The translations under genes and the position numbers were made by a program. A model generated the notes under the pieces. That model did no database searches, had not been told where the DNA came from, and was given only the letters and a program-made list of their open reading frames with translations. DNA of 7,214 nucleotides from assembly GCA_021797025.1 (NCBI GenBank), contig JAKAAK010000122.1, positions 1 to 7,214 on the forward strand, given 5' to 3'. The number at the start of each line of letters is the position of its first letter. The first letter of the stretch is position 1. This document shows positions 1-6,451 of the stretch, piece by piece. This DNA comes from Thermoplasmata archaeon (GTDB taxonomy: Archaea > Thermoplasmatota > Thermoplasmata > Thermoplasmatales > Thermoplasmataceae).

Positions 1-17
1 GGCTCATCTTTATTCAT
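1..17 (-). CDS. First codons of a divergent gene that leaves the window on the left (partial)
   Basis: On the minus strand an ATG lies at 17-15 and opens a frame reading M-N-K-D-E before the window ends. Only five full codons are visible, so no function can be given. The reason for calling it is the promoter: a TATA-like element lies 20-28 bases upstream of the ATG, the spacing expected for leaderless archaeal transcripts, and no ribosome binding site is present. It would be transcribed divergently from the dehydrogenase gene at 172. It could equally be a chance ATG, and the sequence left of the window decides this. Confidence 0.35.
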
Positions 18-36
18 AAATTAATAATAGATAGTT

Positions 37-45
37 AAATATAAA
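37..45 (-). promoter_or_regulatory. Archaeal TATA box for a leaderless divergent transcript
   Basis: Read on the minus strand this is TTTATATTT, ending 20 bases before the ATG at 17-15. In archaea transcription starts about 25 bases downstream of the TATA centre, so the predicted start site falls at or next to the A of that ATG. This arrangement is typical of leaderless genes in Thermoplasma relatives. The surrounding sequence is very AT-rich, so chance matches are common. Confidence 0.4.
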
Positions 46-130
46 GATACCTGAAATATATTTCTTAAAAATAGTGGTAATTAGAAATTAATTGGCAAAA
101 ATAACTTATTCAAAGCAATAGTATTACAGG

Positions 131-154
131 TTTATATAATACTGATAATATATA
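131..154 (+). promoter_or_regulatory. Probable TATA-box region for the dehydrogenase-permease operon
   Basis: TTTATATAA at 131-139 is a good archaeal TATA box. Transcription would begin near 160, giving a leader of roughly 10 bases that just includes the ribosome binding site at 162-166. A second AT-only stretch at 145-154 could instead give a leaderless transcript starting at the ATG. The presence of a ribosome binding site favours the first. Positions 46-130 between the two divergent promoters show no other clear element. Confidence 0.45.
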
Positions 155-161
155 TTTAATC

Positions 162-166
162 AGGTG
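162..166 (+). promoter_or_regulatory. Ribosome binding site of the HisD-family gene
   Basis: AGGTG is complementary to the archaeal 16S rRNA 3' end (CACCU core). It ends 5 bases before the ATG at 172, which fixes this ATG as the start. Confidence 0.6.
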
Positions 167-171
167 TAAGT

Positions 172-1470
172 ATGATACGGGAACTGAAATCCGAAATCGT
201 AGAGAAATATGAAACCATAGATGTGGTGAAGACAGTCAGTGATATAATAGAGAGGGTGAAATCTGAAGGAGATATTGCTTTACGAGAATATGAAAGCCAA
301 TTCGATAAAGTTAATATTACTGACTTCAGGATGGAAGATAGTGCAATAGAAAGGATAATATCACAGGTGCCTGACAAAATTAAAGAAATCATAGATACGA
401 ATATAAAGAGAATAGAGTCATTTGCAAAATTTCAATTTTCAATGTATAGAAATATGGAATTTGTAACCGATAATGGTAAAACGATACTTGGCCAAAAAAT
501 ATTACCAATAGAAAATGTGGGAGTTTATATCCCGGGAGGTAGATACCCTCTCCTTTCAACTCCCCCTATGACCATAATTCCGGCCAGAGTTGCAGGCTGC
601 AAGAGGATAATTGCCTGTACACCACCAGGTGAAAACAGGCCAAATCCTGCTACACTTTACGGGATAATAAAATCCGGGGCAACTGAGGTTTACACAATTG
701 GCGGTGCGCAGGCTATTGCTGCTATGGCTTATGGAACGGAAACAGTTAAACCTGTAAATAAGATTGCAGGACCTGGAAATGCCTACGTCAATGAGGCAAA
801 GAAGGAAGTTTTTGGAAAAGTTGGAATAGATCTGTTAGCCGGTCCAAGTGAAATACTGGTACTTGCCGATGAAACTGCTATAGAGGAAGAAGTTATGGCA
901 GATCTGTTATCTCAGGCTGAACATGATCCTTCAGCTCGTTGCTGCCTGGTAACCATATCATCAGAGCTTGCCCACAGCATTTACGACAAAATGGATGCAT
1001 ACATAAATAAGCTATCAACAAAAGAAATTTTAAAAAAATCGTGGCTAAACCATGGAATAATTGCATTATGCGACACTATGAAAGAGGCAGTAGACTATAC
1101 AAACAATTATGCTGCCGAACACCTTGAACTACATTTAAATGCAGAAAACTCAGATTTCGCATTTGCTAATTTGATAAATTACGGTTCTGTATTTTTAGAC
1201 CATGGTGTACCTGCGGTGTTCAGTGATAAGCTTTTAGGGCCCAATCATACCCTTCCAACATCGGGAGCTGCTAAATATTCAGGTGGATTAAGCGTTGGGA
1301 ACTTCTTAAAGATTTTAACATATTCTAAGGTTACCGACGACGGTGTAAGGGATATGCTGGCACATAGGGTAAAGATACAGAGTGATTATGAGGGATTCGG
1401 GGCCAAGGCCAGAGCAGCGGAATTGAGATTCAGGGATAACTATGTAAAAGGTGATGTTAATGGGAGATAA
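172..1470 (+). CDS. Histidinol dehydrogenase family NAD-dependent dehydrogenase, probably of the HpsN-like branch
   Basis: The 432-residue protein has the family's usual length (E. coli HisD 434). HisD oxidises an amino alcohol to the acid in two NAD-dependent steps at a zinc site in the cytoplasm. The glycine-rich segment IPGGRYP (120-126), IAGPGN (about 198-203), and the signature from IDLLAGPSE (219-227) to SQAEHD (247-252) are present. Aligning by eye with E. coli HisD, zinc ligands Q259, H262 and D360 correspond to Q248, H251 and D352. Catalytic E326, H327 and H367 correspond to E316, H317 and H359, and substrate-binding E414 to E407. The fourth zinc ligand H419 is replaced by K412 (codon AAG). 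The segment SDKLLGPNHTLPT followed by AAKYSGGLSVGNFLK resembles sulfopropanediol dehydrogenase HpsN and related catabolic homologues more than biosynthetic HisD. The following permease gene overlaps it, and no other his gene is in the window. Family assignment is firm; the substrate is open, so hisD is not given as the symbol. Confidence 0.9.
   Translation: MIRELKSEIVEKYETIDVVKTVSDIIERVKSEGDIALREYESQFDKVNITDFRMEDSAIERIISQVPDKIKEIIDTNIKRIESFAKFQFSMYRNMEFVTDNGKTILGQKILPIENVGVYIPGGRYPLLSTPPMTIIPARVAGCKRIIACTPPGENRPNPATLYGIIKSGATEVYTIGGAQAIAAMAYGTETVKPVNKIAGPGNAYVNEAKKEVFGKVGIDLLAGPSEILVLADETAIEEEVMADLLSQAEHDPSARCCLVTISSELAHSIYDKMDAYINKLSTKEILKKSWLNHGIIALCDTMKEAVDYTNNYAAEHLELHLNAENSDFAFANLINYGSVFLDHGVPAVFSDKLLGPNHTLPTSGAAKYSGGLSVGNFLKILTYSKVTDDGVRDMLAHRVKIQSDYEGFGAKARAAELRFRDNYVKGDVNGR
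1449..1455 (+). promoter_or_regulatory. Strong ribosome binding site inside the dehydrogenase gene, deciding the permease start
   Basis: AGGTGAT gives a 7-base match to the complement of the archaeal 16S rRNA 3' end and ends 4 bases before the ATG at 1460. In-frame GTG 1451 and ATG 1454 lie within or directly against this site, so they are poor starts. ATG 1460 is chosen. Confidence 0.65.
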
Positions 1471-2848
1471 AACATTTAACAATGAGCTGAAAGCAAGGAG
1501 TGGCGGTTTATGGTCCGCAGTATTTCAGGGTATGGCATTTGTTGGCCCAGCTGCAACAGCAGCATCCTTCTTTGTGGTAGAAGCGGCTGTAGTTGGACCC
1601 TCTGTTCCATTAACTTATATGATTGCGGTACTGGGTGTTGCATGTGCAATGTACATGAATTATAGATTTTCTCAACGGATAAGCCATGCAGGGGGATATT
1701 ATGCTTTTGTGGAGGCTGGCCTCGGTAAGCGCATGGGTGTTTTCTCTGGATGGTTATACCTTTTCAATCTTCTGGGGGCCGTGAGCGGATTCGTGATGTT
1801 ATTCTTTGCTGGTATATTATGGCCGCTGATTCCCGTCCTTTCAGGATATACGTATGGATGGCTTCCATTGATCTTTATTCCATTCACCATAATGTTTGTG
1901 TTTCTTTACAGAGGGCTAAAACCATCCCTTTATTACACTACAATAGGATCAATCATTGAAATAACGTTCTTAATACTGATGTCTTTAATAATTATAATAA
2001 AGGTGGGACCTGCAAACTCTGTCCTGCCATTCACAGCAACCGGGCATTCATTCAGTGCTATTGGTCTAGCTACAGTGTTCGCAATATTAGGATATGTAGG
2101 TCTCGGTTCAATGATAACAATCTCTGAAGAAACTCATGAGCCTAAAAAGAATATTCCAAAGGCTATATTAATAGCGGTAGTTTTATCCTTTGTTGTCTAC
2201 GCATTCAGTTCTTATGCTCTTGTTGTAGGCTGGGGGATCAATGATATGGGTTCTTTTGCAACAACCAGCAATCCTGGATTCATAGTAGTAGAAAAATATC
2301 TCGGATTGATTGGAATGGTGATATTCATACTGATAACTCTGAACAGTTTTATTTCTGAATCAATTGCTCAGGGAAATGCTTTCAGTAGAGTAGGTTATGC
2401 AATGGCAAGGGATAGAATGATATTTCCATATTCTTGGTCAGAAACCCATACAAAATACGGTTCTCCAAAAAAAATTATTGCCTTTGAAATGCCTATTTCA
2501 CTAGCAGTGGCGATAATAGCAGGAATATTATTTGGTCCATTTACAGCGGCTACCATTTTGACTACAATGAATGGAATATCTTTATACATAGTGCATATAA
2601 TTTCAAACATTTCTCTTCCAGTATGGGGAAAATTGAAATTAAAAACAAAGGTTACAGATCTTTCATTAATGATATTCATACCACTTGTGGCCAGTGTGAT
2701 TTACATATTTGCTATATATGGGAGCATAATACCATTTCCTGGATACCCATTTGACATCGGCATTTATTTAATTATTCCCGTAATAATTTCGGGAATAATT
2801 ATAGCACTTGTTACAAAGAGTAAAGCAACAATAAAAGACGGTGAATAA
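1460..2848 (+). CDS. APC superfamily amino acid permease, 12 membrane segments
   Basis: This 462-residue integral membrane protein has about 12 hydrophobic segments, near residues 17-42, 49-67, 92-120, 133-150, 158-181, 200-222, 234-258, 276-300, 340-358, 362-385, 402-421 and 433-452. Family marks are the small-residue segment GMAFVGPAATAA in helix 1 (24-35, where APC carriers unwind to bind substrate), SEETHEPKKNIPKAI (222-236) after helix 6, and AFSRVGYAMARDRMIF (307-322) after helix 8. Such carriers bring amino acids, amines or related compounds into the cell with protons or in exchange. The start overlaps the end of the dehydrogenase gene by 11 bp, which implies translational coupling and suggests that the imported compound, or a product of it, is the dehydrogenase substrate. 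The specific substrate cannot be read from sequence. The gene is intact. Confidence 0.9.
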   Translation: MGDKTFNNELKARSGGLWSAVFQGMAFVGPAATAASFFVVEAAVVGPSVPLTYMIAVLGVACAMYMNYRFSQRISHAGGYYAFVEAGLGKRMGVFSGWLYLFNLLGAVSGFVMLFFAGILWPLIPVLSGYTYGWLPLIFIPFTIMFVFLYRGLKPSLYYTTIGSIIEITFLILMSLIIIIKVGPANSVLPFTATGHSFSAIGLATVFAILGYVGLGSMITISEETHEPKKNIPKAILIAVVLSFVVYAFSSYALVVGWGINDMGSFATTSNPGFIVVEKYLGLIGMVIFILITLNSFISESIAQGNAFSRVGYAMARDRMIFPYSWSETHTKYGSPKKIIAFEMPISLAVAIIAGILFGPFTAATILTTMNGISLYIVHIISNISLPVWGKLKLKTKVTDLSLMIFIPLVASVIYIFAIYGSIIPFPGYPFDIGIYLIIPVIISGIIIALVTKSKATIKDGE

Positions 2849-2857
2849 AGATCTCTA

Positions 2858-2862
2858 TTTTT
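2858..2862 (+). terminator. Possible T-run terminator of the dehydrogenase-permease operon
   Basis: Five T residues in the context CTATTTTTATTATT lie 10 bases after the permease stop. Archaeal transcription often ends at short T-tracts without a hairpin, so this is a plausible site, but such runs are frequent in AT-rich DNA. The rest of the 139-bp convergent gap (2849-2987) shows no gene. Confidence 0.3.
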
Positions 2863-2963
2863 ATTATTCGCATTTCATATAAATTAGATCCATCAACCTG
2901 TTTGCATTCCTGCACAAAATTTTAAATTTATCTTTACATAATTCCATATATGGTTATAGATTG

Positions 2964-2980
2964 TAATATTTCAAATATTA
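2964..2980. repeat. 17-bp AT-rich perfect dyad just downstream of the restriction-type gene
   Basis: TAATATTT (2964-2971) and AAATATTA (2973-2980) are perfect inverted copies around a single C. A further copy of AAATATTA at 2983-2990 overlaps the stop codon of the minus-strand gene, 10 bp from the previous copy. In the transcript of that gene it could form a weak A-U hairpin near its 3' end. It may be a termination or processing signal, a protein-binding site, or chance in an AT-rich gap. Confidence 0.35.
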
Positions 2981-2987
2981 TAAAATA

Positions 2988-5900
2988 TTATGCCGGAAGC
3001 ATATTATTCATGGTTTCCAGATACCTTTTAGGTACCGGTCTTTCTATTTCCCAGATTATGCTCACCGGATTGCCCCCGCTGTGGCTTTTATGGCTAACGC
3101 TTCCCATAAATATATACGGAGATGCACCCAGAAGGTTCTCCCTGAATTCCCTTATGAATAGCAGAACTGTATTCCCGTTACCTGGAGAACCGTAATATCT
3201 TCTGGCTGTTGGAGACGAAGGGGAAACTGTACTCTGAGTCTCCCAGTGAAACATTCTTTGATCAATGGCATAATCGTTGTACATCGTTGTTGAAGAATAG
3301 TATTTTTCAGATTTATTCAGTGTTACAAACAGGACATCCATATGTTTTTCGGGAATGTACTTGACTCCCTCACGAACCGAACCGGGATCGGCAATGCCCA
3401 TTGCAGCCAGTACCTGATTTTTAGAATATGAGCTATATAATCTCAGAGGGAGTATTGATTCCTTTGATGGCATACCTTCAACAAAATCAATTTTTGATAA
3501 CAGATAATCAAGAAGTTCCATTAATTCCCCATATAGAACCGGATATTTTTTAAGAGAATTCAGGGCCTCAAGAGTGTCAGAGAAACCTGATTGATTTATA
3601 GGTACATTCCAGATTGTGAAATAAAACATATCGGCCATTTTGATTTCTTCATGGGAGAGGCATTCCTTAGAAACAGTATCAGGAATCATGAGTTTTTCTA
3701 GGATTGTTTTGATCCAAGAATATGAATTTATCTGGCATATTCTTTTCATTGCCTTTGTAATAGTTTCCTCAATGTCCTCATGGAAATCTTCCCTTATCCC
3801 TGCTAAAACGCACAATCTGGAGAAATTATTACGGATATAAATATCCTCAGGACTGAGTTGATAAAATTCCAGAAAATTTTGCAATGTTATTGGCATGCCT
3901 GAGTTTAGGTTAAACTCCTTTACTCTTGAAATCAGACCATTTCTGGATGAATAGGATTTTTTAATATTTTCTAGAATATAATCCTGTGCCTTTCTTTCCA
4001 GTTCAATATAACATCCTCTGGGGAGGTCTATAAATCCTGATGTGATTTCATCTTTTATGGAAATTGCACGGTGACGCATGAGTGAAATGAATTTTGCGGC
4101 AAAATTATATTTTGCATTGGACCTTCCGACGAAATCAAGTACAGTAAGGCATTCCTTCCCTTCAGATAATCTCAGACCACGGCCTAGCTGCTGTACGAAA
4201 ACTGTCAGGCTTTCAGTGGGCCTTAGAAACAGAATTGTGTTTATTTCAGGAATGTCAACTCCCTCATTGTATATGTCAACAGCAAAAATTATCTTTATAT
4301 CTCCGTTTCTCAGTTTAGCATGGGCACTATTTCTTTCCTCCCGGGATGAATTTCCTGTTAGGTAGATTGCACTTATACCATTTTTATTGAAATAATAAGC
4401 CATGTATTCAGCATGGGCAACAGAAACACAGAAACCGAGCCCTTTCAGGTCATTAATATTTGAGAGATATCTCTCTGTGGCATTAATAATCAGGTTGGCC
4501 CGCTCTTCTGACATATTCCCACTGGCTGTATACAGCCTTTCCAGTTCGCCTGGGTCATATTTGCCATTCTTCCATGATACAGAATCTAAATCCACTGAAT
4601 CGGTTACACAGAAATACTGGAAGGGACTCAAAATTCCCCGGTCAATTGCTTCCGGCAGTCTGATTTCCGAAGTAATGTGGTTATTGAAATATTTCAGTAT
4701 GTCCTTTCCATCCATCCTCTCAGGCGTTGCAGTCAGGCCTAATAGTATCTCAGGTTCAAAATATTTCAACAGTGGCTGGTATGATTTTGCAGGTGCATGG
4801 TGGAATTCATCTATAACTATGAAATCATAATAATGCTTATCCAGTTTAAGATCCGGCCATATGGAATTAAAGGTCTGGACCGACATGAATAAATGTTCCA
4901 TGGACGCCGGCCTATTATTGCCCGTATACAGTTCACCGAAATTATAGTCCCTGAGTACACTCCTGAAGCACTGTAGGCTCTGCCTGAGGATTTCCTCCCT
5001 GTGTGCAATAAACAATAATCGGTTCTTTCCGGAATGGGATCGGGCAAACCTGGCGTAATCAAATGCCGATATTATCGTTTTCCCTGTCCCTGTTGCAGAA
5101 ACTACAAGGTTTCTGCAATTTCCCCTGAGCTTTCTGTCTGCATCCAGTTCATCCAGTATTTTTGACTGGTAATCATATGGCTTTATGTCAAATATATATT
5201 CTGATTCCTGATTCCTCTTTATTTCCTTATTTAATGCTTTCATCAGTTCATCAGATTGATTTTCAGTGTATTCAGTGAAACTGTCGGAATGCCAGTATGT
5301 ATTGAATGTTTCCTGGATTTTACCCAGCATCTCTGGCATGTCCTTTCCTGCCACCTTGACATTCCACTCCAAACCTCCTGAGATTGCGGCGTTTGACAGA
5401 TTTGAGGATCCAACATAGGCGGTGGAGTATCCTGTTTTCCTCCTGAAAATATATGTTTTAGCGTGGAGCCTTGTGTTTTTTGTATCGTATGATATTTTTA
5501 TTTCTGTATTGACTAGTTTATTTAATTCCTCTACTGATTTTATATCAGTTGCACCCATGTATGTTGTTGTTATGACCCTAAGTTTCCCTCCCCTTTCAGT
5601 GAACGATTTCAATTCATTCCAGATTAACCGAAGCCCGCTCCACTTTATAAAAGAAACCAGCATGTCTATGGAATCAGATGTTAATATTTCCAGTTTAAGC
5701 TCAGAATAAAGCCTGGGCTCTGCGATTGAACCGGTAAATAATGAACTGTATGCTATGGATGTTGCAGGTCTGGGAACCGGATTTTCACCGGTGTAAAAAT
5801 TTTCACCAACTGATAGCAGCATTTCCGGGGGGTCTATAATTTCATTGCATTCCTTGACCCCTGAACGGGAGTTTATTGTTTCAAGCAGCTCATTGACAAA

Positions 5901-6104
5901 TTTCACCCTCAATGAAAGATTTGCATTGTTATCCTTCATATAATTCAGTGCCTTTTCCAGTTTCTCTGCCATATAAATAGATAGAAGTCTTGAGGAGCTA
6001 TCAGAGTCAATCCTATCAGTTGAAATTTTATAACTCTTATAGTTTTCAATTTCCCCCTTGAGCCATAAATTTACCAATTCCTCATAAATCCCTTTTTCCA
6101 GCAT
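2988..6104 (-). CDS. SauUSI-like type IV (modification-dependent) restriction enzyme: PLD nuclease - SF2 helicase - DUF3427
   Basis: The protein has 1038 residues from ATG 6104. After an N-terminal helical part (1-110) comes a PLD-family nuclease (110-265) with H214, K216, N235 (in GSSN) and E246, the H-x-K...N...E set of BfiI-type nucleases. The SF2 motor follows: PYDYQ (309-313), Walker A SATGTGKT (336-343), IAHREE (366-371), DEFHH (432-436), TATP (458-461), FAVDIYNEGVDIP (607-619) and QQLGRGLR (638-645). The C-terminus matches DUF3427, with LFVTLNKSEKYY, TTMYNDYAI and MFHWETQS in 925-958, then a PYIFMG segment near 996. SauUSI of Staphylococcus aureus has this same domain order; it cuts DNA carrying modified cytosine in an ATP-dependent way, using its C-terminal part for recognition. 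It therefore probably destroys modified foreign DNA. The frame is intact, and no methyltransferase is nearby, as expected for type IV. The start is uncertain: GTG 6155 would add 17 residues, but homologues typically begin near a GIYEEL-like segment and the added part reads like untranslated AT-rich DNA. Domain calls are firm; the target modification is inferred. Confidence 0.87.
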   Translation of the reverse strand: MLEKGIYEELVNLWLKGEIENYKSYKISTDRIDSDSSSRLLSIYMAEKLEKALNYMKDNNANLSLRVKFVNELLETINSRSGVKECNEIIDPPEMLLSVGENFYTGENPVPRPATSIAYSSLFTGSIAEPRLYSELKLEILTSDSIDMLVSFIKWSGLRLIWNELKSFTERGGKLRVITTTYMGATDIKSVEELNKLVNTEIKISYDTKNTRLHAKTYIFRRKTGYSTAYVGSSNLSNAAISGGLEWNVKVAGKDMPEMLGKIQETFNTYWHSDSFTEYTENQSDELMKALNKEIKRNQESEYIFDIKPYDYQSKILDELDADRKLRGNCRNLVVSATGTGKTIISAFDYARFARSHSGKNRLLFIAHREEILRQSLQCFRSVLRDYNFGELYTGNNRPASMEHLFMSVQTFNSIWPDLKLDKHYYDFIVIDEFHHAPAKSYQPLLKYFEPEILLGLTATPERMDGKDILKYFNNHITSEIRLPEAIDRGILSPFQYFCVTDSVDLDSVSWKNGKYDPGELERLYTASGNMSEERANLIINATERYLSNINDLKGLGFCVSVAHAEYMAYYFNKNGISAIYLTGNSSREERNSAHAKLRNGDIKIIFAVDIYNEGVDIPEINTILFLRPTESLTVFVQQLGRGLRLSEGKECLTVLDFVGRSNAKYNFAAKFISLMRHRAISIKDEITSGFIDLPRGCYIELERKAQDYILENIKKSYSSRNGLISRVKEFNLNSGMPITLQNFLEFYQLSPEDIYIRNNFSRLCVLAGIREDFHEDIEETITKAMKRICQINSYSWIKTILEKLMIPDTVSKECLSHEEIKMADMFYFTIWNVPINQSGFSDTLEALNSLKKYPVLYGELMELLDYLLSKIDFVEGMPSKESILPLRLYSSYSKNQVLAAMGIADPGSVREGVKYIPEKHMDVLFVTLNKSEKYYSSTTMYNDYAIDQRMFHWETQSTVSPSSPTARRYYGSPGNGNTVLLFIREFRENLLGASPYIFMGSVSHKSHSGGNPVSIIWEIERPVPKRYLETMNNMLPA

Positions 6105-6196
6105 TATAAAGTTGTATAATTTGGTAGGTAATAATTTTATTGAGTAATATGCCACCTGAATGTATTATGAAATCATTGCTCTGAGATTTGATAATA

Positions 6197-6205
6197 AATT
6201 ATAAA
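6197..6205 (-). promoter_or_regulatory. Possible TATA box upstream of the restriction-type gene
   Basis: On the minus strand this reads TTTATAATT, which would place a transcription start near 6175. That gives a leader of about 20 bases to GTG 6155 or about 70 to ATG 6104, with no ribosome binding site at a useful distance from either. A second weak element, AAATTATTA on the minus strand at 6137-6129, lies 25-33 bases before ATG 6104 and would allow a leaderless transcript. Read-through from the lipoyl operon is also possible. Confidence 0.3.
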
Positions 6206-6208
6206 GTA

Positions 6209-6451
6209 TTATTTATCCTCATTAACTTCCAGAAGAGGGTCTCCCGGGGAAATTTCATTATTGACCTCCTGAAGCAATTTAACCACGGTTCCCTTTACCG
6301 GGATATTGACTTCTATTGTAACTTTGGCAGCCATTATCTGGCATACGGGGATATCCTCCTTGATTTTATCTCCGGGAGCAACATACCACTGCGTCACAAT
6401 AGCCTTTCCTAGATCTTCCTCCTTCCAGAGTTCCGGTACTTTTATAATCAT
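6209..6451 (-). CDS. Free-standing lipoyl (biotinyl/lipoyl-like) domain protein of a 2-oxoacid dehydrogenase complex
   Basis: The 80-residue protein is one lipoyl-type domain and nothing else. It starts MIIKVPELW, has the VAPGDKI turn (24-30), the exposed hairpin with candidate attachment lysine K43 in IMAAKVTIEV (39-48), and a second half with PVKGTV (51-56) and SPGDPLLEV (68-76), the usual pseudo-twofold halves. In E2 enzymes this domain carries the acyl group from E1 on lipoyl-lysine, followed by an E1/E3-binding domain and a large acyltransferase core. Both are absent: the frame stops, and the remaining 100 bp before the next gene encode no linker. Its ATG overlaps the E1 beta stop codon (ATGA), so the two are probably translated together. 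The lysine sits in A-K-V rather than the classic D-K-A, and not in the biotin motif M-K-M. Lipoyl is preferred because of the E1 neighbour; biotin is less likely. Confidence 0.85.
   Translation of the reverse strand: MIIKVPELWKEEDLGKAIVTQWYVAPGDKIKEDIPVCQIMAAKVTIEVNIPVKGTVVKLLQEVNNEISPGDPLLEVNEDK

Noticed and set aside
61..130. Inverted repeat TAATT-AGA-AATTA upstream of the dehydrogenase as an operator
   Set aside because: A 5-bp AT-only repeat is expected by chance in such AT-rich sequence.
1451..1459. GTG 1451 or ATG 1454 as the permease start
   Set aside because: Both are part of or touch the AGGTGAT ribosome binding site. ATG 1460 has the correct spacing.
4402..4830. A 142-codon plus-strand open frame inside the restriction-type gene
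   Set aside because: It is antisense to the highly conserved helicase motifs (DEFHH, TATP) of an intact 1038-residue gene, lacks a ribosome binding site, and its translation looks like a reverse-complement shadow.
2988..6104. Reading the large protein as a CRISPR Cas3 or an XPB-type repair helicase
   Set aside because: There is no HD nuclease domain or CRISPR array, and the N-terminal PLD nuclease with the C-terminal DUF3427 motifs points to the SauUSI family.
6152..6157. AGGTGG (minus strand) as a ribosome binding site for the restriction-type gene
   Set aside because: No ATG, GTG or TTG follows within 4-12 bases in the right frame. The next ATG is about 48 bases away.
6209..6451. The lipoyl protein as a truncated or frameshifted full E2
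   Set aside because: The domain ends cleanly after both symmetric halves. The short sequence before the next gene shows no linker or E1/E3-binding domain in any frame.
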